Shown here one piece after another: positions 5,232-11,228 of a stretch of DNA of 11,228 bases. Origin of the DNA: Dehalococcoidia bacterium (GTDB lineage Bacteria; Chloroflexota; Dehalococcoidia; Dehalococcoidales; UBA5760); contig DUEB01000006.1 of NCBI GenBank assembly GCA_011176655.1, positions 1 to 11,228 of the forward strand, written 5' to 3'. The position numbers and the translations under genes are program-made. The first letter of the stretch is position 1. The number at the start of each line of letters is the position of its first letter. Below the pieces are notes generated by a model, which saw only the letters and a list, made by a program, of their open reading frames with translations, made no database searches and had not been told where the DNA came from.

Positions 5232-7943
5232 CTATCTCACCAGAACCCGGGCATCCACCACCCAGTAACCCTCCCCCTGCGGCATGACCTTCACCGGGTT
5301 TAGGTCCAGCTCCGCAATCTGGGGAATATCTTCAACCAGCGCCGAAAGTCTGAGCAGCAGGTCTTCCAGGGCCTCGGTATCACTGACTGGCGCTCCCCGG
5401 AAGCCACGGAACATCCGGGCCATCCTGATTGAGTTTATCAGCTCTTTAGCACCCAGGTTAGTAAGCGGGTGCAGCCTGACGGCCACGTCCTTTAGCAGCT
5501 CGGCATATATCCCGCCGAGGCCGAACATTATCAGCGGCCCGAACAGGGGGTCCTGGGTAACGCCGACAATAGTCTCGACTCCCCCCTTCACCATACGCTG
5601 GACGATGACGCCCGCCATCTCACCCTGACGGCCAATCTTAGCCAGTCTGGCCTTAATATCCTTGAAGGCGGCTCTTACCTCTTTTTCCGACCTGATGTCG
5701 AGGGCAACCCCCCCGACATCGCTCTTATGCGAAATTGTAGCTGAGGCAAGTTTAACAACCACCGGGAAGCCTATCTTTCGGGAGGCCGCTACTGCCTGGT
5801 CTGGCGTCTCGGCTGTGGCCGCCTTGGCAACCCGTATGCCGTAGCAGTCGAGCAGCTCTTCTATCTCGCCAGCCGCCAGCCAGAGCGGTCTCTCAACGGT
5901 GCGGGTCAGCGCCGAGTCGATTATCTTCTGAGCCACCTGCCGCCGGATACCTTTAATCCTGGGGACGGTTCCCTTGGGCAGCCGTAACCACTCTCCGTAT
6001 TTAGCCGCCTTAGCCAGCGCCGAGACAGCATCCTCGGGGAAATCATAACAGGGGATGGTGATATGGTCGGTAGCCAGTTTGCGTCTGGCACTCTCCCGGC
6101 CCATGAGACAGGCCAGTAACGGCTTTTCACTCCGCTTGAAGGTGGGGGCGGCCTGCTTTATGGCGTTTTCCATCACCGCTGCGGGAACGGTGGTCGGCGG
6201 AATCGTGATGACGATAACGGCGTCAAAGTCCTCGTCTTTAGCCAGTACCTTCAATACCCCGGAGAACTCCTCCTGGGTTGCCCCGGCGGTAACGTCCAGC
6301 GGGTTGTTGAACGAGCTGATACGCTTAATAAGCGAGGCCATCTTACTCATCGTCTCTTGGGAGAACTGGGGGAGCACCAGGCCGCTGTTTTCACAGGCAT
6401 CAGCCGTCAGTACCCCGGGGCCGCCGCCATTGGTCAGTATGGCTACCCGCCTGCCCCTGGGCACCGCCTGGGCCGAAAGTAGCGAAGCCACGTCAAAAAG
6501 CCCGGCCATGGTATCCACCTTGATAATACCGGCCTGGCGGAAGAGAGCCTCCGAGGCTACCTCTGACGTCGCCAGGGCACCGGTATGTGAGGCTGCAGCC
6601 CGCGAACCGGCCGCAGTCGTGCCGCTCTTTACGGCAACTATCGGTTTGCTGGCTGATACCCGGCGCGCAATGCGGGCAAACCTACGCGGGTTACCAAACG
6701 ACTCCAGATAGAGCAGGATAACCTTGGTCGCCGGGTCCTGCTCCCAGTACTGCAAAAGGTCGTTGGACGAGATATCGGCGCGGTTACCCACACTCAGGAA
6801 GCTGGAGATACCCATGTCAATATTACTTACGTAGTCCAGTACCGCCAGCCCCATAGCCCCACTCTGGGAGAGGAAAGCGATATTCCCATGCTTCGGATAG
6901 TAGGGCGAGAAGCTGGCATTCATGCTCACCGCCGGGTCGGTATTGATGACCCCCATACAGTTAGGGCCCACCAGTCGCATCCCGTGGCCCAGGGCGATGT
7001 AACGCAGCTCTGCCTCCCGGGCGGCCCCTTCATTACCACACTCCCGAAAGCCGTCAGAGATAACGATTACGGAGGGTATCTTCTTACGGCCGCACTCATC
7101 GACAACCCCGGCTACCAGCCGGGCGGGCACCACCACCAGCGCCAGGTCAACATCACCAGGCACGTCAAGCACCGAGGCGTAGGCCTTCACCGACCTTACC
7201 GCCTCGGCATTGGGGTTCACCGGATAGACGACCCCGGAAAACCCGCTCTCCATGATACACTCAAAGATAAGCTGCCCGATGGTACCTTTCTGCCGCGAAG
7301 CCCCAATCACCGCCACCGAGTGCGGAGACAACACCGAGCCCAGCGAGGCCAGGGTCGAGACCCGCTCCCTCTCTTCCTCCTTCTGCACCACCCTTCCGGT
7401 GCGGGCGATGGGGAAACTAACCTGATACTCACCCTCCTCAAGGTGGCTGATGATGTGGAAGCCGTAGTCCCGGAAAACGGTCATCATCTCTTCGTTTTCA
7501 GCCAGCACGCTGGCTTCAAAGGTGGTTATCCCGTTGTCGCGGGCAACATTAGTTAGCCACTCCATGAGCTTGGTGCCGATACCCTTCCCCTGATAGGGGT
7601 CTTCAATAACAAAAGCCACCTCGGCGGTAGTCTTATTAGGAAGCCGGTAGTAACGCCCGATGGCTATTATCTCCTCCCGCCGCTGCCTCAATACCTCAGC
7701 CACAAAGGCAAAGGCATCCCGGTAATCAACATTGCAATAGCGGATGGCATCCTCCCGGCCAAGCCGGGGCACATAGTGAAAACGCAGGTACTTGGTGCGG
7801 TCGCTGAGCCGGGAGACGAAGGTAAGCCAGCGCTCAACATCGTCTCTCTTGATTGGCCGCAGCCTCATCCTCGAGCCGTCCTTGAGCAGCACCTCAGTCT
7901 CATACTGCGAGGGATACGCCGTCTCGCCATTTGCCCCAGCCAT
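5232..7943 (-). CDS. GNAT acyltransferase fused to ADP-forming acyl-CoA (acetate-CoA) ligase
   Basis: 903-residue, three-part cytoplasmic enzyme. Residues about 12-180 are a GNAT acetyltransferase domain with the acetyl-CoA pyrophosphate loop QGKGIG (118-123) after the AEVAFVIED strand. A charged linker follows (about 181-197). Residues about 205-490 are the CoA-binding and ligase part of ADP-forming acyl-CoA synthetases: SVAVIGASRQKGTIG, LVGPNCMGVIN, IAFLSQSGAMG, and SHTGALA with His453, the residue that is phosphorylated in this family. Residues about 690-903 are the ATP-grasp part (FPVVVKLASATISHKSDVGG through AELDLNPVKV). E. coli/Salmonella Pat has the opposite order, synthetase first and GNAT last; Streptomyces PatA is a described N-terminal GNAT case. 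With the His kept, real acyl-CoA/ATP interconversion is possible in addition to, or instead of, protein lysine acetylation. ATG 7943 is preferred over in-frame TTG 7955. It follows the stress protein gene by 48 bases, probably as an operon. Confidence 0.93.
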   Translation of the reverse strand: MAGANGETAYPSQYETEVLLKDGSRMRLRPIKRDDVERWLTFVSRLSDRTKYLRFHYVPRLGREDAIRYCNVDYRDAFAFVAEVLRQRREEIIAIGRYYRLPNKTTAEVAFVIEDPYQGKGIGTKLMEWLTNVARDNGITTFEASVLAENEEMMTVFRDYGFHIISHLEEGEYQVSFPIARTGRVVQKEEERERVSTLASLGSVLSPHSVAVIGASRQKGTIGQLIFECIMESGFSGVVYPVNPNAEAVRSVKAYASVLDVPGDVDLALVVVPARLVAGVVDECGRKKIPSVIVISDGFRECGNEGAAREAELRYIALGHGMRLVGPNCMGVINTDPAVSMNASFSPYYPKHGNIAFLSQSGAMGLAVLDYVSNIDMGISSFLSVGNRADISSNDLLQYWEQDPATKVILLYLESFGNPRRFARIARRVSASKPIVAVKSGTTAAGSRAAASHTGALATSEVASEALFRQAGIIKVDTMAGLFDVASLLSAQAVPRGRRVAILTNGGGPGVLTADACENSGLVLPQFSQETMSKMASLIKRISSFNNPLDVTAGATQEEFSGVLKVLAKDEDFDAVIVITIPPTTVPAAVMENAIKQAAPTFKRSEKPLLACLMGRESARRKLATDHITIPCYDFPEDAVSALAKAAKYGEWLRLPKGTVPRIKGIRRQVAQKIIDSALTRTVERPLWLAAGEIEELLDCYGIRVAKAATAETPDQAVAASRKIGFPVVVKLASATISHKSDVGGVALDIRSEKEVRAAFKDIKARLAKIGRQGEMAGVIVQRMVKGGVETIVGVTQDPLFGPLIMFGLGGIYAELLKDVAVRLHPLTNLGAKELINSIRMARMFRGFRGAPVSDTEALEDLLLRLSALVEDIPQIAELDLNPVKVMPQGEGYWVVDARVLVR

Positions 7944-7947
7944 ATCT

Positions 7948-7953
7948 ACCTCC
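7948..7953 (-). promoter_or_regulatory. Ribosome binding site that sets the fusion gene start
   Basis: GGAGGT on the minus strand, four bases before ATG 7943. The in-frame TTG at 7955-7953 overlaps its first base and has no ribosome binding site of its own, so the four-residue extension MEVD is probably not made. Confidence 0.75.
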
Positions 7954-7963
7954 AATTAGCTAA

Positions 7964-7977
7964 CCGGTAATTACCGG
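7964..7977. repeat. Perfect 14-base palindrome CCGGTAATTACCGG
   Basis: The sequence is identical to its own reverse complement over all 14 bases. It sits in the 48-base spacer between the universal stress protein stop and the ribosome binding site of the fusion gene, 20 bases before ATG 7943. The size and symmetry suit a dimeric regulator's operator, which would imply an internal promoter. As RNA it would fold poorly, because no loop is left without breaking the central AATT. Confidence 0.45.
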
Positions 7978-7991
7978 ATATGAATCCCTCT

Positions 7992-8975
7992 TCACGGAGA
8001 ACGAAGCTCTGCCGTCTTGGTCGCCCCCGCCCTCACCAGGAATATCGGGCTGGAAACGCCGTGCAGCACCCTGGCCGCCACACTCCCGTAAGCCCAGCGG
8101 CTTAATCCCGAGCGCGCATGGGTTGACATGACGATGAGATTAAAGGGATGGTTGTTGGCATAATCAACGATTACCTCTGCCGGCGTCCCCGCTAGCGCCT
8201 CGAAGCGCACCTTATTAAGCCCGGCACCATTAAGGCGCTGGGATACTCCGGCCAGGTATTGCTCGGTAATAATCTTCTGCCGGGCCCGTTCACCGCGGGC
8301 ATAGTCCCGAGGCATCACGTGAACGGCACCGCTGGGAGTCTCAAAGCGGGCGCTGGGTGGATAGTAACCCAGGGCTGATACCGGTTCATATACCCTGAGC
8401 AGAACCACCTCTAATAGCTCCGTTCCGTGCTGCTTGGCCAGGGCCTCAACATGGGGAAGCACCTCTTCCGCCAGCCCGGAGCCGTCAAGCGGCACCAGTA
8501 TCGTCCGCTTGGGCCACTTATCGTAGACGATGCCCTCAGGAATCCCGGCCCGGACCAGCCAGACAGGAACTTTTGAAGCCCGGAGAACCCTGTCGGCAAC
8601 GCTGCCCATTACCCAACGCCTGATGCCAGAACGACCGTGCGTTGCCATGAGAATCAGGTCGACATCGTTTTCCTCAGCATAACGGAGGATTTCGTCGGCG
8701 GGGTAGCCAACTGCCAGTTCCCCCCGCACCTGCACCGCCCTACCTACCTCGCCAACGCCCACCTTGGTTTGCACCTCCTGCGACTGGCGCCTTATCATCT
8801 CAGCCTTATGCTCAATATAAGCCCGGTGTAAGGGGACTGTCTCGCTCTCCCCCGGGCTGTGCACATGAAGCAGGACGACTTCAAGACCCAGCCTGCCCGC
8901 CAGCTCTTTAGCATAGGGAAAGACCACCTCGGACAGCTTCGAGCCGTCTAAGGGAACGAGCATCCTCTGATACAT
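7992..8975 (-). CDS. Universal stress protein, two tandem UspA domains
   Basis: 327 residues with two Usp folds: about 1-144 and 156-316. Each starts with the RxLVPLDGS strand-turn (MLVPLDGSKLSE; ILVPLDGSGLAE) and ends with the nucleotide-binding loop. The ATP-binding consensus is G-2x-G-9x-G(S/T). Domain 1 has ATHGRSGIRRWVMGS (111-125), close to it. Domain 2 has STHARSGLSRWAYGS (284-298), where both leading glycines are changed, so ATP binding there is less certain. Domain 2 also has an inserted loop (about 198-236, rich in Tyr, Pro and Arg). Such proteins are cytoplasmic stress and energy-status proteins that bind ATP or AMP. ATG 8975 has GGAGGT seven bases upstream (8988-8983). It is first in a likely operon with the GNAT-ligase fusion and is divergent from the ABC exporter. 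Confidence 0.95.
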   Translation of the reverse strand: MYQRMLVPLDGSKLSEVVFPYAKELAGRLGLEVVLLHVHSPGESETVPLHRAYIEHKAEMIRRQSQEVQTKVGVGEVGRAVQVRGELAVGYPADEILRYAEENDVDLILMATHGRSGIRRWVMGSVADRVLRASKVPVWLVRAGIPEGIVYDKWPKRTILVPLDGSGLAEEVLPHVEALAKQHGTELLEVVLLRVYEPVSALGYYPPSARFETPSGAVHVMPRDYARGERARQKIITEQYLAGVSQRLNGAGLNKVRFEALAGTPAEVIVDYANNHPFNLIVMSTHARSGLSRWAYGSVAARVLHGVSSPIFLVRAGATKTAELRSP

Positions 8976-9006
8976 GGCTTCTACCTCCAGGAGCAGACGC
9001 TCCTAT

Positions 9007-9036
9007 AATATAAATGATAAGCTATCTGCCAGTCTA
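9007..9036 (-). promoter_or_regulatory. Promoter candidate for the stress protein-fusion operon
   Basis: On the minus strand, TAGACT (9036-9031) and TATATT (9012-9007) are separated by 18 bases. They match the sigma-70 consensus at four and five of six positions. Transcription would start near 9000, giving a leader of about 25 bases that just contains the ribosome binding site. Confidence 0.5.
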
Positions 9037-9047
9037 TATCAATATAG
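9034..9047. repeat. Inverted repeat CTATAT-CA-ATATAG over the usp -35 region
   Basis: Six-base arms are exact reverse complements around a two-base spacer. The repeat overlaps the proposed -35 hexamer of the stress protein gene, a typical repressor or activator position, in the 300-base region shared with the divergent ABC exporter. AT-rich symmetry of this length can also be accidental. Confidence 0.3.
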
Positions 9048-9176
9048 CACCACCCCCTCCTTAAATGCCACTTGGGACGCTACGTGCATCCCGACCCCCT
9101 AAAATGCTACAATACCGAGGGGTATAAACCGCCTCCGCGAGAGCAGTTACCCGATTATCATATTACCCCGGAGCGC

Positions 9177-9205
9177 TTGTAAAACTTTCTTAAAAGTATT
9201 ATAAT
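9177..9205 (+). promoter_or_regulatory. Sigma-70-type promoter of the ABC exporter operon
   Basis: TTGTAA (9177-9182) and a perfect TATAAT (9200-9205) with ideal 17-base spacing. Transcription would start near 9212, giving a leader of about 64 bases to ATG 9276. It is the best-formed promoter in the window. Confidence 0.65.
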
Positions 9206-9275
9206 TAACACTAGTTAGATATTTCTTACTAAAGGCGAGATAGGCTCCGCTTTGTTAACAGGGGTATGAGACCGT

Positions 9276-10259
9276 ATGAACGACTATGTTATCACCGTTG
9301 AGAACCTGACCAAGAGGTTCGGGGAGTTGGTGGCGGTTGACGGTATCAACTTCGAGGTGGCTCCCGGGGAAATCTTCGGTTTCCTGGGCCCGAACGGAGC
9401 CGGTAAGACGACCACCATCAACATACTGTGCACCCTGACCAAACCGACCTCGGGGAAGGCTACGGTCAATGGCTTCGATGTCGTGCGCCAGCAGAACCAG
9501 GTGCGACACTCAATCGGGCTTGTCTTCCAGGACCCCAGCCTCGACGAGCGGCTCAGCGGCTTGCAGAACCTCTACTTTCACGCCCTGGTGTACAACGTGC
9601 CCGCCAAGGTCCGCCAGCAGCGCATTGAGCAAGTCCTCCGCATGATGGAGCTCTGGGACAAGCGTCACGGCGTGGTGCGCACCTACTCCGGAGGTATGAA
9701 ACGCCGCCTGGAACTGGCCCGAGGGCTGCTTCATCACCCCAGGGTGCTCTTCCTCGATGAGCCCACCCTGGGACTCGACCCGCAGACCAGAAACCGTCTC
9801 TGGGAATACATCCTCGACCTGCGGAAGCGTGAAGGTCTCACCATCTTCCTGACCACTCACTATATGGACGAGGCGGAAAAAGCCGACCGTATCGCCATTA
9901 TGGACTACGGGAAAATCGTGGCTATGGATACCCCGCAGCGACTCAAGGACATGGTCAGCCAGGATATTGTCTCGGTGACCACCGACGATAACGACCAGGC
10001 CGCCCAGGAAGTCAAGCAGCGCTACCAGATTGAGACGAGGCGCGACGGCAATGAGCTCATCTTTGAGGTAGCCCGGGGCGAGAAGTTCTTGCCCACCTTC
10101 ATTAAGGAATTCAAGACCAGGATACTAAGCGTCAGCCTGCGCCACCCCAGCCTGGATGACGTCTTTCTCAAGCTCACCGGCCACGAGATAAGGGAGGAGG
10201 GAGTGAGCGACGTCTTAAAGGCTATGGTGAGACAGCACGGGCGCCGTATGCGTCGCTAG
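9276..10259 (+). CDS. ABC transporter ATP-binding protein, DrrA-type (ABC-2 exporter)
   Basis: 327 residues, usual for DrrA-type exporter ATPases. All motor motifs are intact: Walker A GPNGAGKT (38-45), Q-loop VFQDPSLDERLS (83-94), signature YSGGMKRR (137-144), Walker B LFLDEP (158-163) with catalytic Glu162, D-loop GLDP and switch His195 in TTHYMDEAE. The C-terminal 100 residues form the regulatory extension of DrrA/CcmA-like ATPases, containing the conserved HPSLDDVFLKLTG (290-302), and end in a basic tail. It energises the permease encoded 12 bases downstream. Exporters of this type move drugs, lipids or polysaccharides; the cargo is not readable here. ATG 9276 has only a weak purine-rich site (AGGGG at 9260-9264, 11 bases away). 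An ATG at 9266 is out of frame. Confidence 0.96.
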   Translation: MNDYVITVENLTKRFGELVAVDGINFEVAPGEIFGFLGPNGAGKTTTINILCTLTKPTSGKATVNGFDVVRQQNQVRHSIGLVFQDPSLDERLSGLQNLYFHALVYNVPAKVRQQRIEQVLRMMELWDKRHGVVRTYSGGMKRRLELARGLLHHPRVLFLDEPTLGLDPQTRNRLWEYILDLRKREGLTIFLTTHYMDEAEKADRIAIMDYGKIVAMDTPQRLKDMVSQDIVSVTTDDNDQAAQEVKQRYQIETRRDGNELIFEVARGEKFLPTFIKEFKTRILSVSLRHPSLDDVFLKLTGHEIREEGVSDVLKAMVRQHGRRMRR

Positions 10260-10271
10260 GATGTGATTTTA

Positions 10272-11060
10272 ATGAATAATCTGCGCGGTGTTTATACCAT
10301 ATGGTATCGTGATATGCTGCGGTTCTGGCGTGATAGGGTGCGCCTGATTGGGGCTATCGTCCTGCCCCTGCTGTTCCTGTTCGTGTTCGGCAGCGGTGTG
10401 GGGAGCATGATGGGCGCCATGAGCCCCGGAGTTAATTTCGCCCAGTTTATCTTCCCCGGCGTCATCGGCATGACCGTGCTCATGACCTCCTTCATGTCCG
10501 GGGTGTCGGTAGTCTGGGACCGGGAGTTTGGCTTCCTGAAAGAGGTCCTGGTGGCCCCCATCAGCCGTGCCTCGGTAGCCGCCGGAAAGACACTGGGAGC
10601 GGCTACCATAGCCTTAATACAGGGAGCCATCATCCTCTTATTCGCCCCCTTAGTCAGCTTCTCTCTTTCCCCGACCACGGTAGCCCTGCTGCTGCCGGCA
10701 ATGTTCCTGCTGGCCATCGCCATGGGCTCCTTCGGGGTGCTCCTGGCGACCCGCATCAAAACCATGGAGGCCTTTCAGGCGATAATGCCCATGCTGACCT
10801 TCCCCATGATATTCCTGTCCGGGGTCTTCTACCCCATAGAAGAAGGCCCCTTCTGGATGAGTATTATAAGCAAGATAAATCCGGCGACCTACGGCACTAC
10901 CATCATCCGCCAGGTGGCCCTGCGCGGAACGTCAGGAGCCGCCTTCCAGCTTAACCTGTTCGGACACACCATGTCGCTCTGGAATAACGTTGGCGTACTG
11001 GCGGCCTTCGCCGCCCTCATGATTCTCCTGGCCATGCACTCCTTCGGCAGCCAGGAATAG
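10272..11060 (+). CDS. ABC-2 type transporter permease, DrrB-type
   Basis: 262-residue membrane protein with about six hydrophobic helices (roughly 25-43, 57-80, 107-130, 136-160, 170-188 and 237-256) and a basic amphipathic N terminus (WYRDMLRFWRDRVR), as in ABC-2 permeases. Family marks are FIFPGVIGMTVLMTSF in helix 2, the cytoplasmic loop VWDREFGFLKEVLVAPISR (81-99) that couples to the ATPase, and FLSGVFYPIE (181-190) followed by INPATYG before the last helix. It would form the membrane pore with the preceding ATPase, probably as a dimer. The start is ATG 10272: AGGA at 10258-10261, overlapping the ATPase stop, lies ten bases before it, whereas the in-frame GTG at 10263 would be only one base away. 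The 12-base gap suggests translational coupling. Substrate unknown. Confidence 0.94.
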   Translation: MNNLRGVYTIWYRDMLRFWRDRVRLIGAIVLPLLFLFVFGSGVGSMMGAMSPGVNFAQFIFPGVIGMTVLMTSFMSGVSVVWDREFGFLKEVLVAPISRASVAAGKTLGAATIALIQGAIILLFAPLVSFSLSPTTVALLLPAMFLLAIAMGSFGVLLATRIKTMEAFQAIMPMLTFPMIFLSGVFYPIEEGPFWMSIISKINPATYGTTIIRQVALRGTSGAAFQLNLFGHTMSLWNNVGVLAAFAALMILLAMHSFGSQE

Positions 11061-11145
11061 CCCCTGCCGTGAGCACTCCCGGCACTGACAGCCAGTATTA
11101 TTGGCACCTGGTACCCCGGAGACAAAGCTAAGTCTCTTACTCCAT

Positions 11146-11175
11146 TTGATTTTCCTACCTCATCTCTGCTTAAAT
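11146..11175 (+). promoter_or_regulatory. Weak promoter candidate for the gene at 11201
   Basis: TTGATT (11146-11151) and TTAAAT (11170-11175), 18 bases apart, each match the consensus at four of six positions. Transcription would start near 11182, just before the ribosome binding site. The gene may equally be read from the exporter promoter, since no convincing terminator lies in 11061-11145; the only stems there are short and lack a T-run. Confidence 0.3.
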
Positions 11176-11200
11176 AGGAGAGGACATAAGGAGGTAACAC

Positions 11201-11228
11201 ATGGAGGAGTTCAGGCTGAAAGCCACTA
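11201..11228 (+). CDS. Start of an unidentified gene, cut by the window end
   Basis: ATG at 11201 is preceded by TAAGGAGGT (11187-11195) with a five-base spacer, a near-ideal ribosome binding site. Only nine residues are visible (MEEFRLKAT), too few to identify. It follows the ABC-2 permease by 140 bases in the same direction. A second exporter component or an unrelated gene are both possible. Confidence 0.65.

Noticed and set aside
6055..6711. 218-codon open frame on the plus strand
   Set aside because: It is wholly antisense to the GNAT-ligase fusion, whose motifs are unmistakable. The product is low-complexity Ser/Ala-rich and has no ribosome binding site; long antisense frames are expected in GC-rich genes.
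6888..7556. 222-codon open frame on the plus strand
   Set aside because: Antisense to the same fusion gene, with a His/Arg/Gly-rich product typical of a shadow frame and no recognisable motif.
10292..10765. 157-codon minus-strand frame
   Set aside because: Antisense to the ABC-2 permease, which has a clear six-helix pattern and family motifs; the product is an Arg/Thr/Pro-rich shadow.
1..11228. CRISPR array, tRNA, rRNA, insertion sequence, integrase or phage genes
   Set aside because: Reading both strands I saw no spaced direct repeats, no cloverleaf-like sequence, no transposase or integrase motifs and no long terminal inverted repeats.

Overview
The window is ordinary chromosomal sequence from a free-living bacterium, moderately GC-rich, with strong GGAGG-type ribosome binding sites. 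Gene content (actinobacterial-style transketolase, tandem universal stress protein, acyltransferase/ADP-forming acyl-CoA synthetase fusion, DrrAB-like ABC exporter) would suit a Chloroflexota (Dehalococcoidia-like) genome. That placement is inference from protein style, not from a marker gene. I see no rRNA, tRNA, CRISPR array, insertion sequence or phage gene.

Left part (1-4138). The window opens inside the 3' end of a trypsin-like (HtrA-type) serine protease on the + strand. It converges on a minus-strand group whose transcription order is rpe-like epimerase (4138-3482), LOG-family nucleotide phosphoribohydrolase (3191-2508) and transketolase (2427-418). All three can be tied to pentose phosphates: LOG enzymes release ribose 5-phosphate, and the epimerase and transketolase interconvert pentose phosphates. 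Between rpe and LOG lies a coding-looking 56-codon open frame with no start codon (3301-3471).

Middle (4139-5231). A small AhpD/carboxymuconolactone decarboxylase-like gene (4364-4705) runs rightwards, divergent from rpe. After a hairpin comes a minus-strand 29-codon gene, probably unannotated elsewhere, for a single-pass membrane peptide with a strong ribosome binding site (4904-4815). The 327 bases between it and the next gene hold a GC-rich hairpin but no further gene that I can support.

Right part (5232-11228). On the minus strand a tandem-domain universal stress protein (8975-7992) is followed after 48 bases by a 903-residue fusion of an N-terminal GNAT acyltransferase and a complete ADP-forming acyl-CoA synthetase (7943-5232), with a perfect 14-base palindrome between them. 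Divergently, a well-formed promoter (TTGTAA-17-TATAAT) drives an ABC-2 exporter: ATPase (9276-10259) and six-helix permease (10272-11060). A further gene starts at 11201 and runs off the window.

Nothing here is an obvious new defence or mobile system. The items most worth a second look are the membrane micropeptide, the rpe-like enzyme with a His-to-Gln change at a metal ligand, the GNAT-synthetase fusion with the palindrome before it, and the orphan open frame next to rpe.
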